A DNA stretch of 23,405 nucleotides from an uncultured Bacteroides sp. Lineage in GTDB: Bacteria > Bacteroidota > Bacteroidia > Bacteroidales > Bacteroidaceae. The number at the start of each line of letters is the position of its first letter. Position 1 is the stretch's first letter. The translations under genes and the position numbers were made by a program. The notes under the pieces are model-generated. The model was not told the DNA's origin. It did no database searches and worked only from the letters and a program-made list of their open reading frames with translations. Positions 7,275-14,905 of the stretch are shown here, one piece after another. The stretch lies in contig UQTJ01000044.1 of assembly GCA_900544075.1 (NCBI GenBank), positions 1 through 23,405 of the forward strand, read 5' to 3'.

Positions 7275-8642
7275 ATGGAAGACAAAGGAAAAATACTTAT
7301 AATAGACGACAATGAAGATGTGCTGTTTGCATTGAACCTCCTGCTGGAGCCATATATGGAAAAGATCAAAGTGACTACCCAGCCTTCGAGGATAAAACAC
7401 TTCATGGAAACTTTCAGTCCTGACGTAATACTTCTGGATATGAATTTCTGCCGTGACGCAATAAGCGGTAATGAAGGGTTTGAATATCTGGAACAAATAC
7501 TAAGCATTGACCCTAAGGCTGTAGTGGTGTTCATGACAGCATATGCCGACACAGAAAAGGCTGTAAGGGCTATAAAGGCAGGTGCTACAGATTTCATTTC
7601 AAAACCTTGGGAAAAGGAGAAACTGCTTGCCACACTGTCGTCTGCAATCAAGCTAAGCAAATCGAACAAGGAAATCAACAGACTGCGCGAACAGGTATCC
7701 GCTATGGAGAACGAATCGCCGATATCGGATTTCATAGGAGAATCTCCGGCCGTAAGAAAACTGAAGGATACGATATACAGGTTGTCAGAGACAGACGCCA
7801 ACATCTTGATTTTAGGCGAGAACGGTACGGGTAAGGACATGGTGGCGCGTATGGTGAAGAGCCTTTCGCCACGTGCCGGAGAAAGTTTTATCACCATAGA
7901 CTTGGGAAGTATACCCGAACAGTTGTTCGAGAGTGAGCTTTTCGGATATGAAAAAGGCGCATTTACAGACGCAAGAAAGTCAAAACCTGGAAGAATGGAG
8001 ATGGCATCGGGAGGCACATTGTTCCTTGATGAGATAGGAAACCTGTCATTGCCTATGCAGGCTAAACTGCTCACTTCATTGGAGAAAAGATATATCACAA
8101 GGCTTGGAGGAGTGGAACATACACCGATAGACATACGTCTGATATCAGCAACTAACTCAAACCTTCAGACTATGATAGCCGAAGGGAAATTCCGTCAGGA
8201 CCTCCTTTACCGAATAAACACCATAGAGCTTCACATTCCGCCAATCAGAGAAAGAGGGAACGACATCATCCTGCTGGCAGAGCATTTCCTGAAGATATAC
8301 AACAGGAAGTACAGAAAAGAAATATCCAGCATCAACAGGGACGCGAAAAACAAGCTCATGAAATACTCATGGCCGGGAAATGTGAGAGAGCTTCAGCACG
8401 TAATAGAAAGGGCTGTGATATTGAGCGACAACAGTTCGCTGCGTACTGACGACTTTATTTTCGCACATAACGCCAAGGAACAGAAAAGCCTGCCGGACGA
8501 GGAACTGAACCTAGAGGCTTTGGAAAGGAAAGCTATAGAAAAGGCCATAAAGGTGACAAACGGCAATTACACAATGGCTGCCGAACTATTAGGTATAAGC
8601 AGATTCGCTCTTTACAGAAAAATAGACAAACTACAACTCTAA
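7275..8642 (+). CDS. Sigma-54-dependent NtrC-family response regulator
   Basis: A 455-residue activator with three domains. The receiver (about 1-125) has the acidic pair D11-D12, phospho-acceptor D55, T88 and K110. The AAA+ domain (about 150-385) has Walker A GENGTGKD (181-188), Walker B GGTLFLDE (246-253) and the sigma-54 contact loop, which reads GAFTDA (228-233) rather than GAFTGA. The C-terminal Fis-type helix-turn-helix (about 415-452) reads NYTMAAELLGISRFALYRKI. The frame is open from a TTG at 7254, but the ATG at 7275 directly precedes the receiver beta-1 strand and is preferred. The kinase gene follows after 10 bp. The twin palindromes upstream and the matching set at 166-200 are its likely binding sites. 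Confidence 0.93.
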   Translation: MEDKGKILIIDDNEDVLFALNLLLEPYMEKIKVTTQPSRIKHFMETFSPDVILLDMNFCRDAISGNEGFEYLEQILSIDPKAVVVFMTAYADTEKAVRAIKAGATDFISKPWEKEKLLATLSSAIKLSKSNKEINRLREQVSAMENESPISDFIGESPAVRKLKDTIYRLSETDANILILGENGTGKDMVARMVKSLSPRAGESFITIDLGSIPEQLFESELFGYEKGAFTDARKSKPGRMEMASGGTLFLDEIGNLSLPMQAKLLTSLEKRYITRLGGVEHTPIDIRLISATNSNLQTMIAEGKFRQDLLYRINTIELHIPPIRERGNDIILLAEHFLKIYNRKYRKEISSINRDAKNKLMKYSWPGNVRELQHVIERAVILSDNSSLRTDDFIFAHNAKEQKSLPDEELNLEALERKAIEKAIKVTNGNYTMAAELLGISRFALYRKIDKLQL

Positions 8643-8652
8643 TTCATCAGGT

Positions 8653-9933
8653 ATGGGAAGATTCAATATCTACATATTGACAAATACGGTCGCACTGTTT
8701 CTGTGTATGGCAGGAACGGTTTACTGTATGCATACTAAACTCGTTTTCTCCTGTCTGCTTTGTTTTGTTTTATGTCTGCTCGTAATAATAAACATATACC
8801 GGCTGCTGAACAAACAGACAAAGATGATAAGGAAAGCCATAGAATGTCTGAAATCTAAAGACACAAGCAGTATAATAACTCCCCCTTTCAAGGACAGGGA
8901 GATATCTGAACTGGCAGAGACTCTAACGTTCATCATAAAGGATCTGAAAAGCTCTGCCATGGAAGACGAGACGAAATATCAGTACTACAAGAATCTGATG
9001 AACAGTGTAGATACCGCCGTAATCTCTACATATAAGGACGGAAGAATTATATGGATGAACAAGTCAGCAAAGAGTATCTTAGGACCGGAAGTATTCAAAC
9101 TGCCGGAAGATATTCAGGATGCACTGAACAATAAGGAAAAAATAGTACACAGAAAGAAGCAGGAATCAACCCTTGATTTATCTGTTTCATGTACCAGGAT
9201 TTCTGTTCACGGACAGGAACAGTTCATAGTGAGCATGAGCAATATCCATTCTGCACTGGAAAAGAACGAAATGGAGGCATGGCAAAAACTCATCAGGGTA
9301 CTGACGCATGAGATTATGAATTCCATCACGCCTATCATTTCACTATCGGACACTCTGCAAGAAAGAAGTGTAGAATTCCCGATAAACGAAAGTACTCAAA
9401 GAAACATTTCTCAGGGACTGGGAATAATAAACCGTCGCTGTAAGGGACTGATGGAGTTTGTTGACAACTACAGGAAACTTACACGAATATCTGCACCAGT
9501 AAAAAGCGAAATAAAAGTTTATGACTTTTTGAAGGATATCGAAGGACTCACTGCCACAGACTATATACATTTTACTTTGGAAGACAATAATATGACTCTA
9601 TCAGCTGACAGGGCGCAGTTGGAACAGGTATTCCTTAACATTATAAAAAATGCTACTGAAGCATGCAGAAAAACAGAAAATCCAAGAATAGAAGTATCAG
9701 CCGTATACCACAAAAATGATTCTATAAAATTCACCATATCCGACAATGGGGAGGGAATCATACCTGAAGTGAAGGAAAGAATCTTCGTTCCGTTCTTTAC
9801 CACAAAGCCAAACGGTTCAGGTATAGGTTTGAGCCTCTGCAAGCAGATAATTACCCTGCACGACGGATTTATTAATGTAGAATCAAAAGTTGGTTACGGA
9901 ACAGTATTTACGATTATAATGGGAAAATCATGA
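8653..9933 (+). CDS. NtrY/NtrB-like membrane sensor histidine kinase
   Basis: A 426-residue kinase, cognate partner of the preceding response regulator. Two hydrophobic helices (about 8-25 and 30-50) are joined by only a few residues, so there is essentially no periplasmic sensor. A HAMP-like or linker segment and a PAS-like domain (about 110-200, with DTAVISTYKDGRIIWMNKSA) follow. The H box LTHEIMNSITPI has the phospho-accepting His219. The ATPase domain has the N box NIIKNATEA (329-337), G1 DNGEG (364-368), F box FVPFFTTKP and G2 GSGIGL (388-393). The gene starts 10 bp after the regulator stop. Its last codon and stop (9928-9933) overlap the stop of the convergent transpeptidase gene. The signal is probably sensed in or near the membrane or in the cytoplasm. 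Confidence 0.92.
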   Translation: MGRFNIYILTNTVALFLCMAGTVYCMHTKLVFSCLLCFVLCLLVIINIYRLLNKQTKMIRKAIECLKSKDTSSIITPPFKDREISELAETLTFIIKDLKSSAMEDETKYQYYKNLMNSVDTAVISTYKDGRIIWMNKSAKSILGPEVFKLPEDIQDALNNKEKIVHRKKQESTLDLSVSCTRISVHGQEQFIVSMSNIHSALEKNEMEAWQKLIRVLTHEIMNSITPIISLSDTLQERSVEFPINESTQRNISQGLGIINRRCKGLMEFVDNYRKLTRISAPVKSEIKVYDFLKDIEGLTATDYIHFTLEDNNMTLSADRAQLEQVFLNIIKNATEACRKTENPRIEVSAVYHKNDSIKFTISDNGEGIIPEVKERIFVPFFTTKPNGSGIGLSLCKQIITLHDGFINVESKVGYGTVFTIIMGKS

Positions 9934-10638
9934 TTTCTTTCCGTCAGTCACATCAGACAGAATCTCACTCTGTGCGAAGTATTCAGGTTTCTCGGCATAA
10001 ATGTACATCACGCTTCCACCCTTTATTGCGTCAATAATGGGTTTTGAAATCTTTTGAGGAAGTGCAGGACATCCAAGACTTCTACCCAAGCGACCACCGC
10101 CCTTTATAACTGATGGATTGGCATAAGATGCTCCATGAACCACTATGGCACGTTCCTTTGCTTTATCGTTTATCCCCTTTTCCAGTCCATTAAGGATAAG
10201 CGAATACCCGTTACCGCCATTATAGGTAGTCTCAGTAAGATAGAATCCCAAAGAGCTTTTATAAGAACCATATTCATTTGAGAATGATGTAGCATAGTTT
10301 TCGCCGCTGTTTCTGCCATGCGATACAAGAGAATTGAAAAGCATCTTGCGGTTCTTCATATCGAATACATAGAGACGCTTCTCTGTCGACGGCTTGGAAA
10401 AATCTATAAGGGTAAGAATATCACGATGACGGTTTTCGATTTTTCTGTATCCTTCTACTGCCTGACGAAAAGCCTTATAATTGACAACTCCCTCAAGCTG
10501 CATAGACGCATAAAGATCGGCACATTCGTCAATTTCTGAAGGAGAATGTACAAGCATACCACTGGCAAAAGACGGTGCCATGGCAGGAACTACAAAGCCG
10601 GAACAAACAAGAAATATAGAAATTAATATATTGCGCAT
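9928..10638 (-). CDS. Secreted L,D-transpeptidase-like protein (YkuD_2 type)
   Basis: A 236-residue protein of the murein L,D-transpeptidase catalytic-domain-like family common in Bacteroidota. An N-terminal signal peptide (MRNILISIFLVCSGFVVPAM) is followed by a helical segment. The catalytic domain contains VVHGASYANP (His about 168) and the active-site motif GRSLGCPALP (Cys about 190). Family members act on peptidoglycan in the periplasm or resemble such enzymes. The frame can be extended to a TTG at 10644, but the ATG at 10638 gives the proper signal peptide. The gene has a -7 box of its own at 10667-10674 and follows a second transpeptidase gene at a distance of about 100 bp. Its stop overlaps the convergent kinase gene by 6 bp. 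Confidence 0.88.
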   Translation of the reverse strand: MRNILISIFLVCSGFVVPAMAPSFASGMLVHSPSEIDECADLYASMQLEGVVNYKAFRQAVEGYRKIENRHRDILTLIDFSKPSTEKRLYVFDMKNRKMLFNSLVSHGRNSGENYATSFSNEYGSYKSSLGFYLTETTYNGGNGYSLILNGLEKGINDKAKERAIVVHGASYANPSVIKGGGRLGRSLGCPALPQKISKPIIDAIKGGSVMYIYAEKPEYFAQSEILSDVTDGKKS

Positions 10639-10666
10639 TATCAAAATTCAATGAAAAATTCAGCCG

Positions 10667-10674
10667 CAAAGATA
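10667..10674 (-). promoter_or_regulatory. -7 box of a promoter for the YkuD_2-type gene
   Basis: The minus strand reads TATCTTTG, matching TAnnTTTG, 28 bp before the ATG at 10638. The -33 region has only a TTTC/TTTT-like sequence, so the promoter call rests on the -7 box. Confidence 0.45.
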
Positions 10675-10740
10675 GCACTTTATATTAATATCTCTGAAAA
10701 TCAGAAGGTTAAAAAACTCAACGAAATGTTATAACGAATT

Positions 10741-11757
10741 TTATTCAATAACCACCACCAGACTTTCCTGCACCGGAGCCCAGTCGTAAACAAATTTGGC
10801 GTGCGAAGTGGCATTACGAACGCACATGTGTGAGCGCGGAATAGTACCAAGACTCCAACTATATTCTATCATTTTTGTGGCAGGAACATTTACAGGCACC
10901 CCATGGATATATGCCCCATTGGTGAAACGGCTTGCATACGGCGCATATCCGCCTACGGCACTCGAACCGTCCTTCAGAAAAATCATCTTCTGTTTCTTTT
11001 CCTGAATGAGATACATACCAAGCGGAGTCTCTTGAGCGTATGGAGGGTAATGACGTCCGGTAGTAGCAGGATTAATGCTTCTCACCTTCCATTCTGCCTT
11101 TGCCACTCTTTCAAGAGTGGTTATATTCTGATCCCCACGGTCAACGAAAACGACATGATGGAAGTTTGTAGAATCGGAAAGCATCTTGACATATCTTTCC
11201 GGAACATACCATTCGTCATCGAACGTGGCAGGACGTATATGAATATATCCACCTTTTCTTCCAAGAACAGAAGCTAAAGAGCCGTCACGACCATAACGCT
11301 CGGGGGTAACGGTATCGGACAACAGATACAAAGGTACAGACTGATATCTTTCCACTCCCAAAGTATCAGATACACGCTTGTATTCATTTCTGACAAACCT
11401 TCTGACCAATGCAGCTTCACCGTTTCTGTTTCTGTAATTCTGTATGACACACCATTTACCCGATTCGGGTTCCATATTCTCGACGTATGCCAAACACTTC
11501 TTTATAACATCCCACTTTATGGAACGTACAGTGTCCTTGTAAGGATAAACATCCTCAAGAGTATATTTATCGAATAAAAGTTCTTTGGTGATTTTTATGT
11601 CTTCTGCAGTTATCGGCTTTTCCTGAAACAGTTCTGTAATTGTGATACTTTCAAGTAATTCCTCTACCTTCTCCAGCGGGACAACACCTTCACCTTTTCT
11701 TATTTCGCATCCGGAAACAAGAAAAACAAGAAGTAAAGAAATTACAAATGCTTTCAT
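10741..11757 (-). CDS. L,D-transpeptidase lipoprotein (YkuD domain)
   Basis: A 338-residue lipoprotein with signal peptide and lipobox LVSGC (Cys17), so it is probably membrane-anchored and faces the periplasm. The N-terminal 200 residues are a helical region of unknown role. The YkuD catalytic domain follows (about 218-338), with TPLGMYLI, HGVPVN (His285) and the catalytic motif SHMCVR (309-314, Cys312), where the family usually has SHGCVR. Such enzymes cross-link peptidoglycan (3-3 links) or attach proteins to it. The ATG at 11757 was chosen because it gives an exact lipoprotein signal; the frame is open to 11784 but that region contains the promoter. A second YkuD-type gene follows downstream. 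Confidence 0.88.
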   Translation of the reverse strand: MKAFVISLLLVFLVSGCEIRKGEGVVPLEKVEELLESITITELFQEKPITAEDIKITKELLFDKYTLEDVYPYKDTVRSIKWDVIKKCLAYVENMEPESGKWCVIQNYRNRNGEAALVRRFVRNEYKRVSDTLGVERYQSVPLYLLSDTVTPERYGRDGSLASVLGRKGGYIHIRPATFDDEWYVPERYVKMLSDSTNFHHVVFVDRGDQNITTLERVAKAEWKVRSINPATTGRHYPPYAQETPLGMYLIQEKKQKMIFLKDGSSAVGGYAPYASRFTNGAYIHGVPVNVPATKMIEYSWSLGTIPRSHMCVRNATSHAKFVYDWAPVQESLVVVIE

Positions 11758-11781
11758 AGTCGATTGATTATCTATTTGACA

Positions 11782-11812
11782 CAAAGATAGTATTTTAAAA
11801 TTAGTTTACAAA
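11782..11812 (-). promoter_or_regulatory. Bacteroidota-type promoter of the L,D-transpeptidase lipoprotein
   Basis: TTTG (11809-11812), 19 bp, TATCTTTG (11782-11789) on the minus strand, an exact fit to the consensus. It ends 24 bp before the ATG at 11757 and supports that start over the longer open frame. Confidence 0.65.
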
Positions 11813-11845
11813 TACTAAACGTGGATTTATTGTAATTATAAATTA

Positions 11846-12469
11846 TTAAACCTCTGTATCTATATTTTCATCAATAAAACGCAATGTCTCCACTTTTTCC
11901 AAACGTGCCCTCAACTTAGGCATTGATGATTTTCTGATTCTCAGCTTCATCAAACAGTCCATATCATACGACTGTTCGAGAATCTCCGGTTCCTCTTCCT
12001 TCACAATCCTCATTACATCGTTCATAAAAGGATATTCAAAAGCGAAAGACACATCCTCGTCAACCGTTTTCTCTATCACTACAGCTTCTTCAAGAGCCTG
12101 AGAGGCAGCTGTCTTATATGCGACAATAAGACCACTCGTACCCAACTTTATACCTCCGAAATATCTCACCACAATAACAAGAATATCTGTAAGTCCGAAA
12201 GAATTTATCTGACCGAGTATAGGACGTCCTGCAGTACCGGAAGGTTCACCATTATCATTGGCACGGAAATCCTTTCTTTCAGCCCCAAGCATATAGGCAT
12301 AGCACACGTGGCGGGCATCATAATATTTTTTCTGATACTCCTCAAGGTATGTCTTTATCTCCCCAAGTGTACGGACCGGAAGAGCTATGGCTATGAATTT
12401 GCTTCGCTTCTCAGTATATATTGATTCGGAAATCCCCTCAATGGTCTTATATGTGTCTTCCTGCTGCAT
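11846..12469 (-). CDS. YigZ/IMPACT family protein
   Basis: A 207-residue protein of the YigZ/IMPACT family, close to the usual length of about 200. The N-terminal UPF0029/Impact domain has SKFIAIALPV, then DARHVCYAYMLG and the signature RANDNGEPSGTAGRPIL (about 69-85), followed by LVIVVRYFGGIKLGTSGLIVAYK. A ferredoxin-like C-terminal domain (about 140-205) follows. In eukaryotes IMPACT binds Gcn1 and modulates translation control; the bacterial role is not well settled. The gene is preceded by its own promoter (12495-12525) and is not obviously part of an operon. Confidence 0.93.
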   Translation of the reverse strand: MQQEDTYKTIEGISESIYTEKRSKFIAIALPVRTLGEIKTYLEEYQKKYYDARHVCYAYMLGAERKDFRANDNGEPSGTAGRPILGQINSFGLTDILVIVVRYFGGIKLGTSGLIVAYKTAASQALEEAVVIEKTVDEDVSFAFEYPFMNDVMRIVKEEEPEILEQSYDMDCLMKLRIRKSSMPKLRARLEKVETLRFIDENIDTEV

Positions 12470-12494
12470 TTTTATGATGTTTTGAATGATAATG

Positions 12495-12525
12495 CAAAGG
12501 TAATTATTTAATGTTTACAAACAAA
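12495..12525 (-). promoter_or_regulatory. Bacteroidota-type promoter of the YigZ-family gene
   Basis: TTTG (12522-12525), 19 bp, TACCTTTG (12495-12502) on the minus strand. The ATG at 12469 lies 26 bp beyond the -7 box. The hairpin at 12528-12576 stands just upstream and would block read-through from the serine operon. Confidence 0.65.
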
Positions 12526-12527
12526 AT

Positions 12528-12576
12528 GGGTACGAAAAACAGAAGTTCCTGATATGGTATTCCGTTTTCCGTACCC
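12528..12576 (-). terminator. Hairpin terminator of the serC-serA-DUF1015 operon
   Basis: Arms gggtacgaaaaac (12528-12540) and gttttccgtaccc (12564-12576) pair with one internal mismatch around a 23-base loop. On the minus strand the stem is followed by ATTTTGTTTG. It stands 56 bp after the DUF1015 stop codon (12632) and just before the YigZ promoter. Confidence 0.6.
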
Positions 12577-12631
12577 TATTTAAATATTGTTTAAACACCG
12601 TTTAAAAGGTTTTTAAATAGTGTTTAAAGAA

Positions 12632-13879
12632 TCATTCCAACTTATGTATAATCAATCCCGAACGAAGCTTAGGCTCGAACCATGTAGTCTTCGGCGGCAT
12701 GATATTTCCCGTATCGGCAATGTCCATCAACTGTTTCATCGATACCGGATAAAGTGCCAGTGCCATAGCCATTTCACCACTGTCAACTCTGCGTTTCAGT
12801 TCTTCAAGTCCGCGGATTCCACCAACAAAATCAATCCTCTTGTCCGAACGCAAATCCTTGATGCCAAGTATTTCGTCAAGAATGAGATTAGAAGATATTG
12901 TCACGTCAAGCACTCCTATCGGATCGTTATCATCGTATGTACCGGGTTTTGCAGTAAGACTGTACCACTTTCCGGCAAGATACAATGAGAAATTATGAAG
13001 TGATGAAGGCTTATAGACACTTTCGCCTTTTTCTTCGACTATGAAGTCTTTCTCCAATGCTTTCAGGAACTGTTCGGCAGTCAGTCCGTTCAAATCCTTT
13101 ACCACACGGTTATAATCAATAATAGTCAACTGCGATGCCGGGAAACATACAGCCATGAAATAATTATATTCTTCGTCACCCTTATGATTTGGATTCTGGG
13201 CAGCTTTCTCGGCACCAACCAATGCTGCGGCAGCACTTCTATGATGACCATCGGCAATATACAGAGCCGGCATATCGGCAAACAGAGCGGTAATTCTGTC
13301 AATGTCCTCTTTTCCGTCGATAACCCAGAATGTATGACCGAAACCGTCACCAGGAGCCACAAAATCATATTCCGGCTCGCGTGCAGTGTATTTAGCGACA
13401 ATGGCATCAAGTTCGGCATTATCGGGATATGCAAAGAATACAGGCTCAATGTTCGCATTGTTCACACGGACATGCTTCATACGGTCCTCTTCCTTGTCGC
13501 GGCGTGTAAGCTCATGCTTCTTTATTACACCGTTCATATAATCAGGCACGTATGCACCCACAACAAGACCATACTGAGTCTTACCGTTCATGGTCTGTGC
13601 ATATACATAATAGTTTTCTTTATCGTCCTGCACCAGCCATCCCTTTTCCTGGAACATCTTGAAATTCTCCACTGCCTTGTCATATACAGCTGGATCATGT
13701 TCATCCGTTCCTACCGGGAAGTCAATTTCAGGCTTGATGATATGGTATAATGACTTTTCATTACCCTTAGCCTCTTCACGCGCCTCTTCTGAATTCAATA
13801 CATCGTATGGTCGGGAAGCCACTTCCTCAACCATTGATTTCGGTGGGCGTATGCCCTTGAAAGGTTTAACTATTGCCAT
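12632..13879 (-). CDS. DUF1015 family protein of the serine operon
   Basis: A 415-residue cytoplasmic protein of the DUF1015 (COG4198) family, full length. Conserved stretches include IVKPFKGIRPP at the N-terminus, ASRPYDVLN (about 21-29), KKHELTRRDKEEDRMKHVRV (about 120-139), NIEPVFFAYPD and the very regular LYIADGHHRSAAAA (about 206-219). It starts 14 bp after the serA stop, so it is the third gene of serC-serA-DUF1015. This arrangement is conserved in Bacteroides and implies a role linked to serine or phosphoserine. The reaction is not known to me. The DGHHR segment resembles the ParB/sulfiredoxin-type GxHR signature found in free-serine kinases, an idea set out in the findings. Confidence 0.9.
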   Translation of the reverse strand: MAIVKPFKGIRPPKSMVEEVASRPYDVLNSEEAREEAKGNEKSLYHIIKPEIDFPVGTDEHDPAVYDKAVENFKMFQEKGWLVQDDKENYYVYAQTMNGKTQYGLVVGAYVPDYMNGVIKKHELTRRDKEEDRMKHVRVNNANIEPVFFAYPDNAELDAIVAKYTAREPEYDFVAPGDGFGHTFWVIDGKEDIDRITALFADMPALYIADGHHRSAAAALVGAEKAAQNPNHKGDEEYNYFMAVCFPASQLTIIDYNRVVKDLNGLTAEQFLKALEKDFIVEEKGESVYKPSSLHNFSLYLAGKWYSLTAKPGTYDDNDPIGVLDVTISSNLILDEILGIKDLRSDKRIDFVGGIRGLEELKRRVDSGEMAMALALYPVSMKQLMDIADTGNIMPPKTTWFEPKLRSGLIIHKLE

Positions 13880-13893
13880 AGGCAGAAAGGTTT

Positions 13894-14817
13894 TTACTTT
13901 TTATTTACACGGAATTTCTCGCAACCATCCTTGAAGTATGCCACAATCTGTTTTGCAGCGGCAATACCGGCATTGATATTGGCCTCGGCTGTCTGGGCAC
14001 CCATCTTCTTTGGAGTAGAGAAATATCTGCCGGCACATTTAGCGGCAAACTCTTCATTCTTCTCTGGCATAATATCTGTTACATACTTCAAGTCCTGACG
14101 TTCTTCCATCAGTTTCAGAAGTCCTTCTTCGTCTATAACTTCCTTTCTTGCAGTATTTACAAGCAAACCGTTCTTTGGCATCAGGTTCACCAAGTCATAA
14201 TTGATAGATTTGCGTGTTTCAGGAGTAGCAGGAATATGAAGTGAAACGACATCACAATTCTTGTAAAGCTCATCTGCAGAATCCACAGGAGTGACACCGT
14301 CAGCCTTGATAGCTTCCTTAGGACAGAAAGCATCGTAAGCATAAATGTCCATACCGATACCTTTGGCGATACGTGCTACATTGCGTCCCACATTACCGTA
14401 AGCATGAATACCAAGTTTCTTACCCATAAGTTCTGTACCAGCCTTACCGTTATAGAAATTGCGGACAGCCATAATCATCATACCGAAAGCAAGTTCTGCC
14501 ACAGCATTTGAGTTCTGTCCCGGAGTGTTCATAACGCATACATCATGAGCAGTAGCCTCAGCCAGGTCAACATTATCGTATCCGGCACCTGCACGGACTA
14601 CAATCTTCAGTTCCTTTGCTGCGTCAAGCACTTCCTTATCCACAATATCGCTTCGGATAATAATGGCGTTTACATCTTTTACGGCATCAAGTAATTGAGA
14701 TTTCTCTGTATATTTTTCAAGCAACACGAGTTCATAACCTGCTGCTTCTATTTCCTTACGAATACCATCCACAGCAACCTTGGCGAATGGTTTTTCTGTT
14801 GCAATCAAGACTTTCAT
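13894..14817 (-). CDS. serA: D-3-phosphoglycerate dehydrogenase, short form
   Basis: A 307-residue D-isomer 2-hydroxyacid dehydrogenase, assigned to the first step of serine synthesis (3-phosphoglycerate to 3-phosphohydroxypyruvate, NAD-dependent) because it follows serC. Visible features are VVRAGAGYDNVDL (73-85), NTPGQNSNAVAELAFGMM (97-114), the nucleotide-binding turn GIHAYGNVGRNV (136-147) and LVNTARKEVIDEEGL with catalytic Arg224. The C-terminal site that usually reads TPHxGAST reads TPKKMGAQT here (268-276), so the catalytic histidine is replaced by lysine. There is no ACT regulatory domain, so feedback by serine through such a domain is unlikely. It lies 88 bp after serC, across a hairpin, and 14 bp before the DUF1015 gene. 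Confidence 0.9.
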   Translation of the reverse strand: MKVLIATEKPFAKVAVDGIRKEIEAAGYELVLLEKYTEKSQLLDAVKDVNAIIIRSDIVDKEVLDAAKELKIVVRAGAGYDNVDLAEATAHDVCVMNTPGQNSNAVAELAFGMMIMAVRNFYNGKAGTELMGKKLGIHAYGNVGRNVARIAKGIGMDIYAYDAFCPKEAIKADGVTPVDSADELYKNCDVVSLHIPATPETRKSINYDLVNLMPKNGLLVNTARKEVIDEEGLLKLMEERQDLKYVTDIMPEKNEEFAAKCAGRYFSTPKKMGAQTAEANINAGIAAAKQIVAYFKDGCEKFRVNKK

Positions 14818-14850
14818 GTGTAGTAAAATTTAAGTGATATAAAGATAAAA

Positions 14851-14882
14851 GGACGTGAAAAAGAGAAGCCTCCGTCACGTCC
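14851..14882 (-). terminator. Terminator-like hairpin (possible attenuator) between serC and serA
   Basis: On the minus strand GGACGTGA (14875-14882) and TCACGTCC (14851-14858) form a perfect 8-bp stem with a 16-base loop, followed by TTTTATCTTTAT. This resembles an intrinsic terminator inside the operon. It may lower serA-DUF1015 expression relative to serC or act as a conditional attenuator. Confidence 0.5.
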
Positions 14883-14905
14883 CCTATATGATAATTAATT
14901 ACGGA

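Noticed and set aside
7241..8134. A 297-codon open frame antisense to the response regulator
   Set aside because: It is a shadow of the regulator gene: Ser/Leu-rich, no recognisable domain, no start context, and the sense frame has complete receiver, AAA+ and Fis domains.
10801..10825. GTGCG and CGCAC half-sites resembling the regulator palindrome
   Set aside because: The half-sites are separated by 15 bases rather than 4 and lie inside the L,D-transpeptidase coding sequence; no sigma-54-like promoter accompanies them.
12580..12630. Repeated GTTTAAA words downstream of the DUF1015 gene
   Set aside because: The copies are irregularly spaced in AT-rich sequence and form no clear stem or operator; the adjacent hairpin explains termination.
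13184..13750. A 188-codon open frame antisense to the DUF1015 gene
   Set aside because: Low-complexity, cysteine- and isoleucine-rich translation typical of shadow frames; the sense gene is full length and part of an operon.
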